DNA of 64,000 bases from positions 310,001 to 374,000 of the forward strand of contig JAPFFF010000047.1 of assembly GCA_039105265.1 (NCBI GenBank), written 5' to 3'. The notes below the pieces were generated by a model. The model made no database searches. It had not been told where the DNA came from and saw only the letters and a program-made list of their open reading frames with translations. Of this stretch, positions 11,089 through 19,936 are shown piece after piece (the first letter of the stretch is position 1; every line of letters begins with the position of its first letter). Origin of the DNA: Tritrichomonas musculus (Eukaryota > Parabasalia > Tritrichomonadida > Tritrichomonadidae). The position numbers were made by a program, and so were the translations under genes.

Positions 11089-11143
11089 TAGAAATCGTAC
11101 GAGGGTCTCAATTGGGAGTATTGAAATCGTGCGACGGTCTCAA
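11089..11143. repeat. Two 22-base tandem near-copies
   Basis: The block GAAATCGTACGAGGGTCTCA recurs as GAAATCGTGCGACGGTCTCA about 33 bases downstream, with a short spacer between. It stands out because its GC content is well above that of its surroundings. Function unknown. Confidence 0.6.
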
Positions 11144-11616
11144 TAATAAATAATCATATAAAATTATATTTTATTATTTCATTATATTTAATTATTATAT
11201 TATATTTTTTATATAAAACAAATTTTATTTTTTCTCACAAATTTCAATTTATAAATGATTATCTATTCAAAATTTTTCAAAAAACAATTATATTTTAAAA
11301 TTCTAGCTAATCTTCTTAAAATATAGATATGACATTGAGCTTGGAAGCCCGACCTTTTCCTGAAGTCTCCATTGAAGCAGTTCAAGAAATCAACGAGATG
11401 AAGATCAAGTTGTACTCTACAATTGGAAATAGGCCCAAAAAAGCCGCAGTAGAAATTCCTGTTATGCTTGAAAGAGTAGAGCCAGAAGAAAGACTTATAT
11501 CTGCTGGAGATCTACAAACATTAGAAACATGGTATAATTATTTCCAGAGCGAGCGTTCAAAAAATTGTTTTTTGAAAAATCTTCTAACCCTGTTATTGGA
11601 AGTGGTTTTTGTTCAT

Positions 11617-11666
11617 CAAATGTCCATTTTACAGCATTTCTCATAAATGGAATTAATGAATTCATG
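11617..11666 (+). repeat. 50-bp inverted repeat, source copy
   Basis: This segment starts CAAATGTCCATTTTACAGCA and lies inside a coding-looking frame. Its exact reverse complement lies at 11952-12001. Confidence 0.9.
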
Positions 11667-11951
11667 ATAGTTTATTTAAATCGAGACAAATTTGAGAGGC
11701 TGATAACAGGTAAAATATTAATACCAGAAGCTCTTGCCGAAGTAATGAAAAATAAATAAAAAATATAAAACAGTCAACGACTTTTTGGCTGAAACTGTTA
11801 AACAAAGAAAAAATTTATATACACAGATGGAAGAAAGATATCAAGAGCTTGAAACGTTCTCAGGCGATCCTCGTGTTGAAATAAGTTATATTGAAGAAGG
11901 GCCATTAACAACGATAACAGTTTGGCGAAGGTATATACATTAAATAGATCA

Positions 11952-12001
11952 CATGAATTCATTAATTCCATTTATGAGAAATGCTGTAAAATGGACATTT
12001 G
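11952..12001 (-). repeat. 50-bp inverted copy flanked by 16-bp direct repeats
   Basis: This is an exact reverse complement of 11617-11666. It is bounded on both sides by TATATACATTAAATAG (about 11932-11948 and 12003-12018). The arrangement looks like a templated insertion that also duplicated its target. Confidence 0.85.
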
Positions 12002-12139
12002 TTATATACATTAAATAGTATATGTTTCACAATTGATGAGCTCTTCCAAAACATAGGAAGAACAGTGCCACTTGATACAAACATCGTGCAAGAAATTTGC
12101 ATCCAAGTGCTAGAAAGTCACAGAAATGATAATTTCTAA

Positions 12140-12459
12140 ATAAAAAAGAAATGTAACTATTTTAACCATTTTTTTGGTCTAAAATATTTATAAATAGTTC
12201 GAGTTGACGCGAGGGCCATTTGTGTAGCGTGGCTCCGCGGAAACCGACTAGTATTTACTACTTTTTTTTAAAAAAAGGAAAAATATCTCATACTCCATTA
12301 ACAATTGATCACGCGAAAAGATATTATTAAAGCAATATATAACACTAATAATCAATATAAATAATAATTTTATGGTTTGTTAAATGGATAAAGCTTTTTT
12401 TATCAAGATCTTGATGTTTTAATAGCTCAAAAAGAGTGAAATTTACAAACTTTTTGAAT

Positions 12460-12494
<35 letters not shown>

Positions 12495-13927
12495 CGTAAC
12501 GATGATTTTATATAGAAAATAAGTAAACTTTTTGATTTTGTGGGAATACATACTTTGTCTAATATTTTTCAACATCTTAAAGCTAATTTATCATCACATT
12601 CTTTATTTCTTTTAATTGATTTTTTTTTTAAATAGTACTCTAATCAACTGATTCCAGACATTATTCTCAGAGTTGGGATTGTAATCATTAGAATTACTAT
12701 TGATTTGCTCAAAAGATGCATATCATTATTTCTATTCTTTATTTATTTGTTATCATGTCAAGAAATATTTATCGTAGATAAATATCAATATATTATTATT
12801 AGATATTCTCTGCCGAATGAAATTGCAGTATAGACATTTTTAAAATAGCATTCTATGATAGGGGGTTCAACGCCCAAAAAATGTCAAATTTTTAAAGAGA
12901 GAGGAAAAATTTGAGTTTGGCTTTAAATAAATATGGGGATTTAAAGTATAATAAAAATACATTTTATAAAAAATATTTTTATCTGATTTCAACTGTACAT
13001 TCATAAATGGCGAACGAATGTATTCATCATGACATGCCATTAGGCCTTATTTTTTTTACATCACAAATACTATAAACGTCTTTTTAACGTCTTTTTTCAT
13101 AAAATAACGATTTTTTGATTTGTAGTATTAATGAAACTTTTTGAATGCGAATAAATTTTTTTTATTTTATGAAGAATCAAAAATAATATTATTTAATTTG
13201 AAAAACATTTTACTATTTTATCTTTTTATTTTTAAATTATTTAAAACATTTTTAATATAAAAAAATAATTGTAGATCAAGATAAAAATAAAAAACTAATA
13301 TCGAGAAAATAACGTATTTACAATTGTAATTACAATTGTAATTTTTAAACGGACAAGTTGTATACAATTGTAAATACAAAAATTATAGATATACATGCCA
13401 TATGAAAATTATAGATATATTTTAATAAATAATGTGTTTTATTTTAATCCATATATTAAAAAATAAAGATTAATATAACCTTATTTTTTAAAAATTGTTT
13501 TTATTTAATTTCATCAATTCATTCATAAATGGCGGACAATGAAAGTTATCATGACATGTTATGCGAAAAATACATTGTACATGATTTTCATGTTCTACGA
13601 ATATTTTTTACCAAAATATCCAATCTTTTTAAGATTTGAACTTTTGACGATTAAAAAAGGTCAAATTTTTATCTTCAAATTAAAAGTGTCCTCCATTTGT
13701 GAATGTGCAGATGAATTCCAAAATGAAATATTTCAAATCAAAGCGAGTTTTCACTTCACATGAATATCTCTTGTAAAAGTCTGGCAATTATTCAAAAAAA
13801 GAATCAATCAATTTTTTTTTTAAACTCATACTCAAAATGAAATCTTATATATATAGAAAATACAAAAAATGATTATTTTTTATCAAGACAATATTAAGCA
13901 AATCTTAAATTTTTCATACCAAAAACA
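12140..13927. other. Gene-poor AT-rich region
   Basis: No convincing gene. It holds a short GC-rich island near 12200-12240, a T run of more than 30 bases near 12460-12492, and two related segments around 13000-13042 and 13521-13562 that share CATTCATAAATGGCG and ATCATGACATG. Open frames here are short and low in complexity. Confidence 0.5.
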
Positions 13928-16900
13928 TCACGGTTTCTTTATTCTCATTGGCAGGTAAGCACAATTAATTTGATCTTTTTGTAAGTTAAATGTTTTCAAA
14001 AAGGTAGTCTGCCTTGGTTTTCGGCTTTGATTATTTATATTTTGGTACCTATTCAAAAAGTTAGCATTAGGCATTCCAAATTCGTTACCACCAATTCTAA
14101 AGTTAAAGTATTCATTTTCATAGACAAGTTTATCATCTAAATTATCATTACCAACACTAAAATCAATTTCGCTATCTTCTTCCTTAAAGAATGGCTTTTT
14201 GTGATGAGCTGCTTTGAATTTCGGTTTCTGTTTATATGTAGTGATATCATCTTCATTTATTTCGCTATCATTTTCATCATAAATTCTTCTTTTTTGATTA
14301 TTTCTTCTTTGATTAAACATGTTCATTTTATCATCATTTTCATAATTGTAATAATACGGATTTGCATTTGTAATTTTGTTTGGTTTTTGTTGATTGAAAT
14401 TGTTATTCACATTCTTTTCAATTGGAGCTGCATATCGCTTTTTAATTGGCGATGTAGTTATTTGCAAAGGCGCAGTATCGTTTGTTTTAGTCATGTTGCT
14501 ATTAATATCACTTTTTGTTGGAATTGGCATATTTTTGTATGCATTTGATTTGTCAATTTGAACAATATGTTGATATTGTTTTTGTTCTTGATTTTTATGA
14601 ATGTTTTTGACATTCTCTTCTTCTTTCTTCTTTGTTCTTCTTCTTTCTTCTTTTTCTTTTATTTCGTTTTTCTTTTTAGCTTCTTTTTCTGGCTTGTTTT
14701 CATTCTTAACTTTAACATCTTTCTCTTTTGTTTCAATTTTCTTCTTCAAATCTTCTTTCACTTCATTTTTAACTTTTTCTTTGTTTTCTTGTTTCTTTTT
14801 GATTTCTTCTTTCCCTTTGATTTCAACTTTCTTCTTTGGCTCTTCTTTTTTATCTTTAATTATTGCCTTTACTTCTTTTCCTTTGATTTCGTTTTGCTTC
14901 TTTGTTTCAGCTGCATCTTTCTTGCTTTTAGTTGGATGTACTGATTTAGTAGGTTTATTTTGTTTTACTTCTTTCTGCTGCTTACTGACTGCTGTGTTAA
15001 CTTTAGCTGGAACTTCTGGCTTAATTTCAGCAGCTTTAGTTTGAACTTCTGGCTTAACTTCAGCTTTAAGTTGTGGCTGTTTTTCATTCTTTTTAACTTG
15101 TTTTGTTTCATAGGAAACAACTTGATTTTCTTGAATTTTAAGACTATCTTTTGAATTCTTCTTTGGTGTTTCAAAGACGTCAGCACGTGTAGATAAAATA
15201 ATCTTGTTCTTGTTTTGCTCTTGTTTTTCATTTTGCTGATGATCAGATAACTTTTTATCTGGAGTACTTGATGAATGTTGTTTTGAATAATCACTTAAAG
15301 GCGATTTTGTTGGTGGTGACTTTCGATCTTCTTGGGTTAAAACGAAAGGTCTTTGCGGATTATTTGAAGGTGTCACTCTCCAAACTTTAGGTGACGATAA
15401 TTCTTCTTTAAGTCCTTCTAATGGTGAGATACTCTTTTGAATAGATGCACTGTCATATGAATTGTCATCAAATGTGATTTGGATTTGTGTTGGCGTTTGA
15501 AGTTGAGCTTGGGTTGGAGTTTGTGGTTGTTCTTGTGTTGGTGTTAAGAATTGAGCTTTTAATTTATTCTTTTCTTTGTATTTTTCTTTTTCTTCTTTTT
15601 CAATCTCTTCCAATTGCTCCAAACCATCAAATATGCTCATGTATAACGATGATTTGGGTGACAGTTCATTTTTATCAATGATTTCTGAACAACTAGTGTT
15701 GATACTTGAACTGTTCAAAATTGTTTTATCATCAATGTTGCTTTTCTTTGTATCAGTTGCTTCATTGCTGGGACTAGTTTGCTTTCCATCTTTCTTCCTT
15801 CTTTGCGAAGATTTGAAGAAAACTGGATTGAAATGTTGAGGTGGATCTTCAAATGGCCACTTCTTTTTACTGTTCAAAAGATCTTGGTAATCGTCGTTTA
15901 TCTTTTCATTTTTCTTTTCAGGCTTTGAAGCTTCTTCTTCTTCTTTTTTAGCGTCATTTTCTTTAGCTTTTTGGTCATCACTTTCATTCTTGTTAACATT
16001 TAGTTTGGCAGATTTTTCAATAACTTCTGTTGGCAAAATCATAAATTCATCGTTAACCAAATTATATTTTGGATTCGACTCTTTGCTAGAATCTTTACTT
16101 TCATCTGATTGCTGCTTTCTTTCTTCATTTGTTTCTTTGTCTTTGTCTTCAGATTGCTGCTCATCTTTTACAGAGTTTTGAGTCTTCATTTGATCTTGGC
16201 AACTTTCATCGGCATCTTCAGGAAGAGCAAGTTTACCATTTGATACATAAACAACTCTTCTTGCAAGAATAGGTTGAGGTTGTTCTTCACTGTCTAAGTT
16301 CAAATTATCAGATTGATGCTTTTCATCGTGATCTGAGAGACGATTGCTTGAAGTGTTCTCTTCTTTATTTGAGATGCTTTCTTCTTCTTCTTCATGACGA
16401 GAAGCATGGATACTATATGAATGATCGTCATTTTTGACTTCAGAATGATTGCTTGGTTCATTATTATCATTCTTATCTGAAGCAATTTGAATAGAATCGT
16501 GATCATCATTTTTATCTTCAGAATGATTGCTTGCCTCATTATCCTTATTCTTAATGGATTCATCATTTTTGTCTTCAGAATGATTGCTTGCCTCATTATC
16601 CTCATTCTTAATGGATTCATCATTTTTGTCTTCAGAATGATTGCTTGCCTCATTATCCTCATTCTTAATGGATTCATCATTTTTGTCTTCAGAATGATTG
16701 TTTGGTTCATTATCATCATTTTTATCAGAAACATTTTTAATGGATTCATTATTATTATTATCTTCAGAATGATTTTCAGGCTCTTGAAGATTATTACTAG
16801 TGTGTTGCTCTTCATCTTTGTCTGAAAGATGATTAACAGAGCCATGATTTTCTTCCTGTTCAGAAAGATTATTGTCTGAAACATGATCTTCATTATTTTC

Positions 16901-19375
16901 GGTGGGCTGAACATTTGTTTCATGAACTTCATTTTCACCTGAAAGATGACTATTTTCTTCATCCTTTTCAGAAGGATGATTGCTAGAAATATGATCTTCA
17001 TTTTGCTCTAAAAGTTGATGACTAGAAGTGTGCTCCACGTTTTCTTCAGCTTGCAGTTTGGAACTTTCTTGCTCTTCTTCATTTAGGAGCACTTCTCTTG
17101 CTTCAATGACTATTTCATTTTCGTCGTCTTTTGTATTTTCTTGTGATTGCCTGTGAACCAACTGATTCTGGAGGGATTCATTTTCATTCTTTAGCATCGA
17201 AATTGATTCCAAAATTTTGTCAAAGTTGCTTTCATTTGGATCAATTTCGAGTGCAACATTCAATTTCTGAATGAAATTATTTGTTTCATCATTTGAAGCA
17301 TTTGTTTCCTCATCAACATGAGATGCAACTGTTTCATCTTGACCATTAATAGAGTCTGCTTGTGCAATACATGATATGAGAAGAGATCGAACAGATGAGA
17401 AAAATGGAGAAATTTTCTCTTCTAATGTAAGATTGTTATCATTAGAAATTTTATTGATTCTTTCAATAGAATCTTGGAGCTCTTCGACGGTTAATTTTTG
17501 ACCATTTGTGTCTTCTTTGTTAAGGTTAGAGAATGATGATATTTCTTTCTCAATCAATTGCAAAACGTTTTCTTTAAATCCATCCAAAAGTGGCTCACTT
17601 TGAATTGAAAACTTATCATCATTGAAAGGCTTTGACGAGCATGATTCATCTTTTTCATCTGTTTGAATTTGTGCTTCGTCAACAGAGAGATAGAAATCAT
17701 CATTAATATCATAATCATACTCGTAAAAGCCAGTGCTTGCTTCACTATCCTGAATCAAGTCAAAATTTTTATAAAAAGAATCATCAAATTCACGTGAATC
17801 AGAGCTTTCATAAGATGGAACTTCCTTGCCATTGATGCTCTTTAAAGTGACCTTACGTGACAAGTTACGGTATCTTTTTGATTGGTTGTTGAAAACGATT
17901 CCAACTTTTTCATCTTCACATTCTTCTTCTGCTAAAGTGTCAGGACAATCGACATCATAAAGATCGAACTCACATTTGCAGCAAACTTTAACATAGCAGT
18001 CTTCATTGTATTCTTTCTTGTCATTCCTCTGCAGGACAATAACAAACGGCTCCTTCTCTGTAACATGAACTGTAAACGAGAAAAGTTGCTCGGATGATTG
18101 GAATGTTTCAGACTTATAATTCGATAATTGATCAAATTCAACTTTCTTTCCACTGGAATAAACAATAAGAACTTGATAATTGGATTCAGAATCATCTTTG
18201 AAAATAAACGGTCTCCTCTTTTCTATCAAAAAGTCAACTTTGACATCATCAATGATTGGAACATTGCTATCGTTCAACTTGAACGCAAACGTTTGGTGCT
18301 TTTCAATTTGTGCCGATGAAGAATTGACCTCATAACCGTCATTTTCACCTTGCTCTAATTTTGTGATCAAATTCTTAACGTGGTACTCAGGATTGATCGG
18401 CTTTGCTACATCAATGGTTTGGAAATATGAGAAAAATTCAGAATCTGTCATCCAAAAAGTGCCATTCTTCCGCCTGTGAACTCCGAGCTTCCGTTTTAAT
18501 TCTGATGAAAAAGTGGAAGATGCATCTTTCAAATCATTTGGCAGTTTTTCGCTAGCTGGACATGTTCTTCGTAAGCAAATAAAGTTTTTACCTTCTTCTC
18601 GTCGTGCTTTCGTTATTAGGAAAAATTGTGAAGTGTTTAAACGGTCGTTTTTAATATCTGTTCCAAGAACTGAATTTTCAAACTGCCACTTCATTAAAAG
18701 AGAGAAGAGATATTCATTATCATTTTCATTGCTTATTTGGTCTTCATTTTGTCGTTTTTGTAATATTGAGTCGAAAGATTGACGATATGGGAAATATCCG
18801 AAAAGATGGTAAAACGCTTGCGATAAAGTACCTTTTATAATCGCTGAGTAACTGTTGTGCAATTTAGCATATGCTTTCTCTACTAAACAAAACCAAGGAG
18901 AATAATATAAATAGGATGGATGACTGAAGACGGGAATTCCATTTTCTCGGTTAAATGGAATAAGGGTATCTATTAGAACAGGAGTTCTTTTTCCAAATAC
19001 ATAAAAATAAACAATTACAGCACCACATTTTAAATTAATTGTTTCGCTTTCCTTTGTACGCGTATCGAATAACATCTCAACAAGATTTGGTTGCTTTGCA
19101 ATTTTGAGTAAAGAAGCAATAAAGTAATTATCTTCTAGCTTGCCTTTTTGGATTATATCTTCTTTAATAGCTTCTTTTTTGAAGAGGGGCGCAGTATAAA
19201 ATTCATCTATCCTCTTCCATTCGTATCTATTGTAATCTATTCCTTTTTCTGCTTCTTTTGTTTGGGATGATGGACCAAAATTTGTATCTGTGAAAATTTC
19301 CCCATTTTCTTCGTAATATTTTAAAATTTCAGAATATTGTTGGGCTTCATTGAAGAAATCATCGTACCCTTTCAT
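13928..19375 (-). CDS. Calpain-like protein with dead catalytic site and giant charged tail
   Basis: The 1815-residue protein starts at the ATG at 19373-19375. Residues about 30-380 match the calpain (C2) protease core. KGKLEDNYFIASL near residue 78 aligns with the calpain QGxLGDCWFLAA block. PWFCLVEKAYAKLH and GTFWMTDSEFFSYF match other calpain landmarks. The nucleophile Cys is replaced by Asn, and the His and Asn blocks are also degraded (NTSQFFLIT, LRRTCP), so proteolysis is not expected. A calpain-type beta-sandwich probably covers about 390-480. The rest is low-complexity Glu/Asp/Lys/Ser/Asn sequence with SEDKND repeats near residues 890-970, a TPTQ repeat block and a Lys/Glu-rich stretch. 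A scaffolding role is plausible. It is divergent from the TOG gene across a 561-base spacer. Confidence 0.8.
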   Translation of the reverse strand: MKGYDDFFNEAQQYSEILKYYEENGEIFTDTNFGPSSQTKEAEKGIDYNRYEWKRIDEFYTAPLFKKEAIKEDIIQKGKLEDNYFIASLLKIAKQPNLVEMLFDTRTKESETINLKCGAVIVYFYVFGKRTPVLIDTLIPFNRENGIPVFSHPSYLYYSPWFCLVEKAYAKLHNSYSAIIKGTLSQAFYHLFGYFPYRQSFDSILQKRQNEDQISNENDNEYLFSLLMKWQFENSVLGTDIKNDRLNTSQFFLITKARREEGKNFICLRRTCPASEKLPNDLKDASSTFSSELKRKLGVHRRKNGTFWMTDSEFFSYFQTIDVAKPINPEYHVKNLITKLEQGENDGYEVNSSSAQIEKHQTFAFKLNDSNVPIIDDVKVDFLIEKRRPFIFKDDSESNYQVLIVYSSGKKVEFDQLSNYKSETFQSSEQLFSFTVHVTEKEPFVIVLQRNDKKEYNEDCYVKVCCKCEFDLYDVDCPDTLAEEECEDEKVGIVFNNQSKRYRNLSRKVTLKSINGKEVPSYESSDSREFDDSFYKNFDLIQDSEASTGFYEYDYDINDDFYLSVDEAQIQTDEKDESCSSKPFNDDKFSIQSEPLLDGFKENVLQLIEKEISSFSNLNKEDTNGQKLTVEELQDSIERINKISNDNNLTLEEKISPFFSSVRSLLISCIAQADSINGQDETVASHVDEETNASNDETNNFIQKLNVALEIDPNESNFDKILESISMLKNENESLQNQLVHRQSQENTKDDENEIVIEAREVLLNEEEQESSKLQAEENVEHTSSHQLLEQNEDHISSNHPSEKDEENSHLSGENEVHETNVQPTENNEDHVSDNNLSEQEENHGSVNHLSDKDEEQHTSNNLQEPENHSEDNNNNESIKNVSDKNDDNEPNNHSEDKNDESIKNEDNEASNHSEDKNDESIKNEDNEASNHSEDKNDESIKNKDNEASNHSEDKNDDHDSIQIASDKNDNNEPSNHSEVKNDDHSYSIHASRHEEEEESISNKEENTSSNRLSDHDEKHQSDNLNLDSEEQPQPILARRVVYVSNGKLALPEDADESCQDQMKTQNSVKDEQQSEDKDKETNEERKQQSDESKDSSKESNPKYNLVNDEFMILPTEVIEKSAKLNVNKNESDDQKAKENDAKKEEEEASKPEKKNEKINDDYQDLLNSKKKWPFEDPPQHFNPVFFKSSQRRKKDGKQTSPSNEATDTKKSNIDDKTILNSSSINTSCSEIIDKNELSPKSSLYMSIFDGLEQLEEIEKEEKEKYKEKNKLKAQFLTPTQEQPQTPTQAQLQTPTQIQITFDDNSYDSASIQKSISPLEGLKEELSSPKVWRVTPSNNPQRPFVLTQEDRKSPPTKSPLSDYSKQHSSSTPDKKLSDHQQNEKQEQNKNKIILSTRADVFETPKKNSKDSLKIQENQVVSYETKQVKKNEKQPQLKAEVKPEVQTKAAEIKPEVPAKVNTAVSKQQKEVKQNKPTKSVHPTKSKKDAAETKKQNEIKGKEVKAIIKDKKEEPKKKVEIKGKEEIKKKQENKEKVKNEVKEDLKKKIETKEKDVKVKNENKPEKEAKKKNEIKEKEERRRTKKKEEENVKNIHKNQEQKQYQHIVQIDKSNAYKNMPIPTKSDINSNMTKTNDTAPLQITTSPIKKRYAAPIEKNVNNNFNQQKPNKITNANPYYYNYENDDKMNMFNQRRNNQKRRIYDENDSEINEDDITTYKQKPKFKAAHHKKPFFKEEDSEIDFSVGNDNLDDKLVYENEYFNFRIGGNEFGMPNANFLNRYQNINNQSRKPRQTTFLKTFNLQKDQINCAYLPMRIKKP
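16523..16693 (-). repeat. Three tandem 57-bp units inside the calpain-like gene
   Basis: Three nearly identical 57-bp units encode 19-residue repeats of the form NHSEDKNDESIKNEDNEAS. More diverged copies lie on both sides. The near identity at the DNA level points to recent slippage or unequal exchange, so copy number may vary between isolates. Confidence 0.85.
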
Positions 19376-19936
19376 TTATATATGCGTAAAAAATATTTTG
19401 ATGAAAGTTTAAAATTTTCAGCTTTTTGAATGATAAAAGGAAATTAAGACCATATATGCATTGAAATTTTTACAAATAAAATTACGTTTACAATAAAATA
19501 AACATCATATAATCAAATGATCTTATTGACATATCCATTAAAAAAAAAATATATCTACAAAAAAATATTATTAATTTTTTATTTTTAATCTTAAAAAAAT
19601 TATAATATTCATCATAATAAAAAAACTAATTGGGATTTTTTGTAAATAATCAATAATCATATTTGATTGGGTTTTATATAAAATTTGAACGTTATTGAAC
19701 GATAAAAATAACCTGAAAATTTCTAATATCTAAAATTTTATCAGAAATATACTCAAACATATAAAACATAAATATCTCAAATATTACTATATAAAAATTA
19801 TTAATAAAAAAGATATATTATAATTATATAATTTTATAAAGAATTAATGATTTTATTTCTATCAAATAGTTTAATTTTCAGTCATTTTGTATCTTTTTTT
19901 ATACGAAATAACGTTTATTAATAAAATCCAAATAAT
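19376..19936. promoter_or_regulatory. Divergent promoter region
   Basis: This very A/T-rich spacer lies between two genes that point away from each other, so it must hold both promoters. Inr-like candidates are TCAGTCATTTTG near 19880 on the plus strand and TTTCATCAAAA near 19405 on the minus strand. Neither sits as close to its start codon as a typical trichomonad Inr. Confidence 0.4.

Larger units (their letters stand above)
9755..11328. other. Gene-poor AT-rich region with repeats
   Basis: No coding frame worth naming. The stretch holds the long inverted repeat at 9895-10280 and a pair of 22-base near-copies around 11089-11143. The remainder is A/T-rich sequence with many homopolymer runs. 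Confidence 0.5.
11329..12139 (+). pseudogene. Decayed gene of unknown family
   Basis: Several coding-looking stretches lie in different plus-strand frames. The first runs from the ATG at 11329 (MTLSLEARPFPEVSIEAV). A middle part includes NPVIGSGFCSSNVHFTAF, and later parts include EERYQELETFSGDPRVEI and GRTVPLDTNIVQEICIQV before a TAA at about 12137. Base composition and amino-acid content are protein-like, unlike the flanks. No continuous frame covers the region and I do not recognise the family. A 50-bp stretch of it reappears in inverted orientation further downstream (see the repeat entries). It could be a dead host gene or part of an old DNA transposon. Confidence 0.5.

Noticed and set aside
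12180-12245. GC-rich island as a tRNA gene
   Set aside because: I could not form a cloverleaf with an anticodon stem and a TTCRANY loop in the right place.
12460-12492. Long T run as a terminator or retro-element poly(A) tail
   Set aside because: No retro-element body or target duplication is visible beside it; simple slippage explains it.
13539-13763. 74-codon plus-strand frame
   Set aside because: Low complexity, no family resemblance, and it overlaps a noncoding repeated segment.
14201-15154. Plus-strand Phe/Leu-rich frames that look like membrane proteins
   Set aside because: They are antisense shadows of the Lys/Glu-rich tail of the calpain-like gene; AAG/GAA codons read as CTT/TTC in reverse.
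16523-16693. Possible CRISPR-like array
   Set aside because: The 57-bp units are contiguous, coding and lack unique spacers.
16300-17001. Met/Ile-rich repeats in alternative frames
   Set aside because: They are shifted-frame readings of the SEDKND repeats and have no start context of their own.
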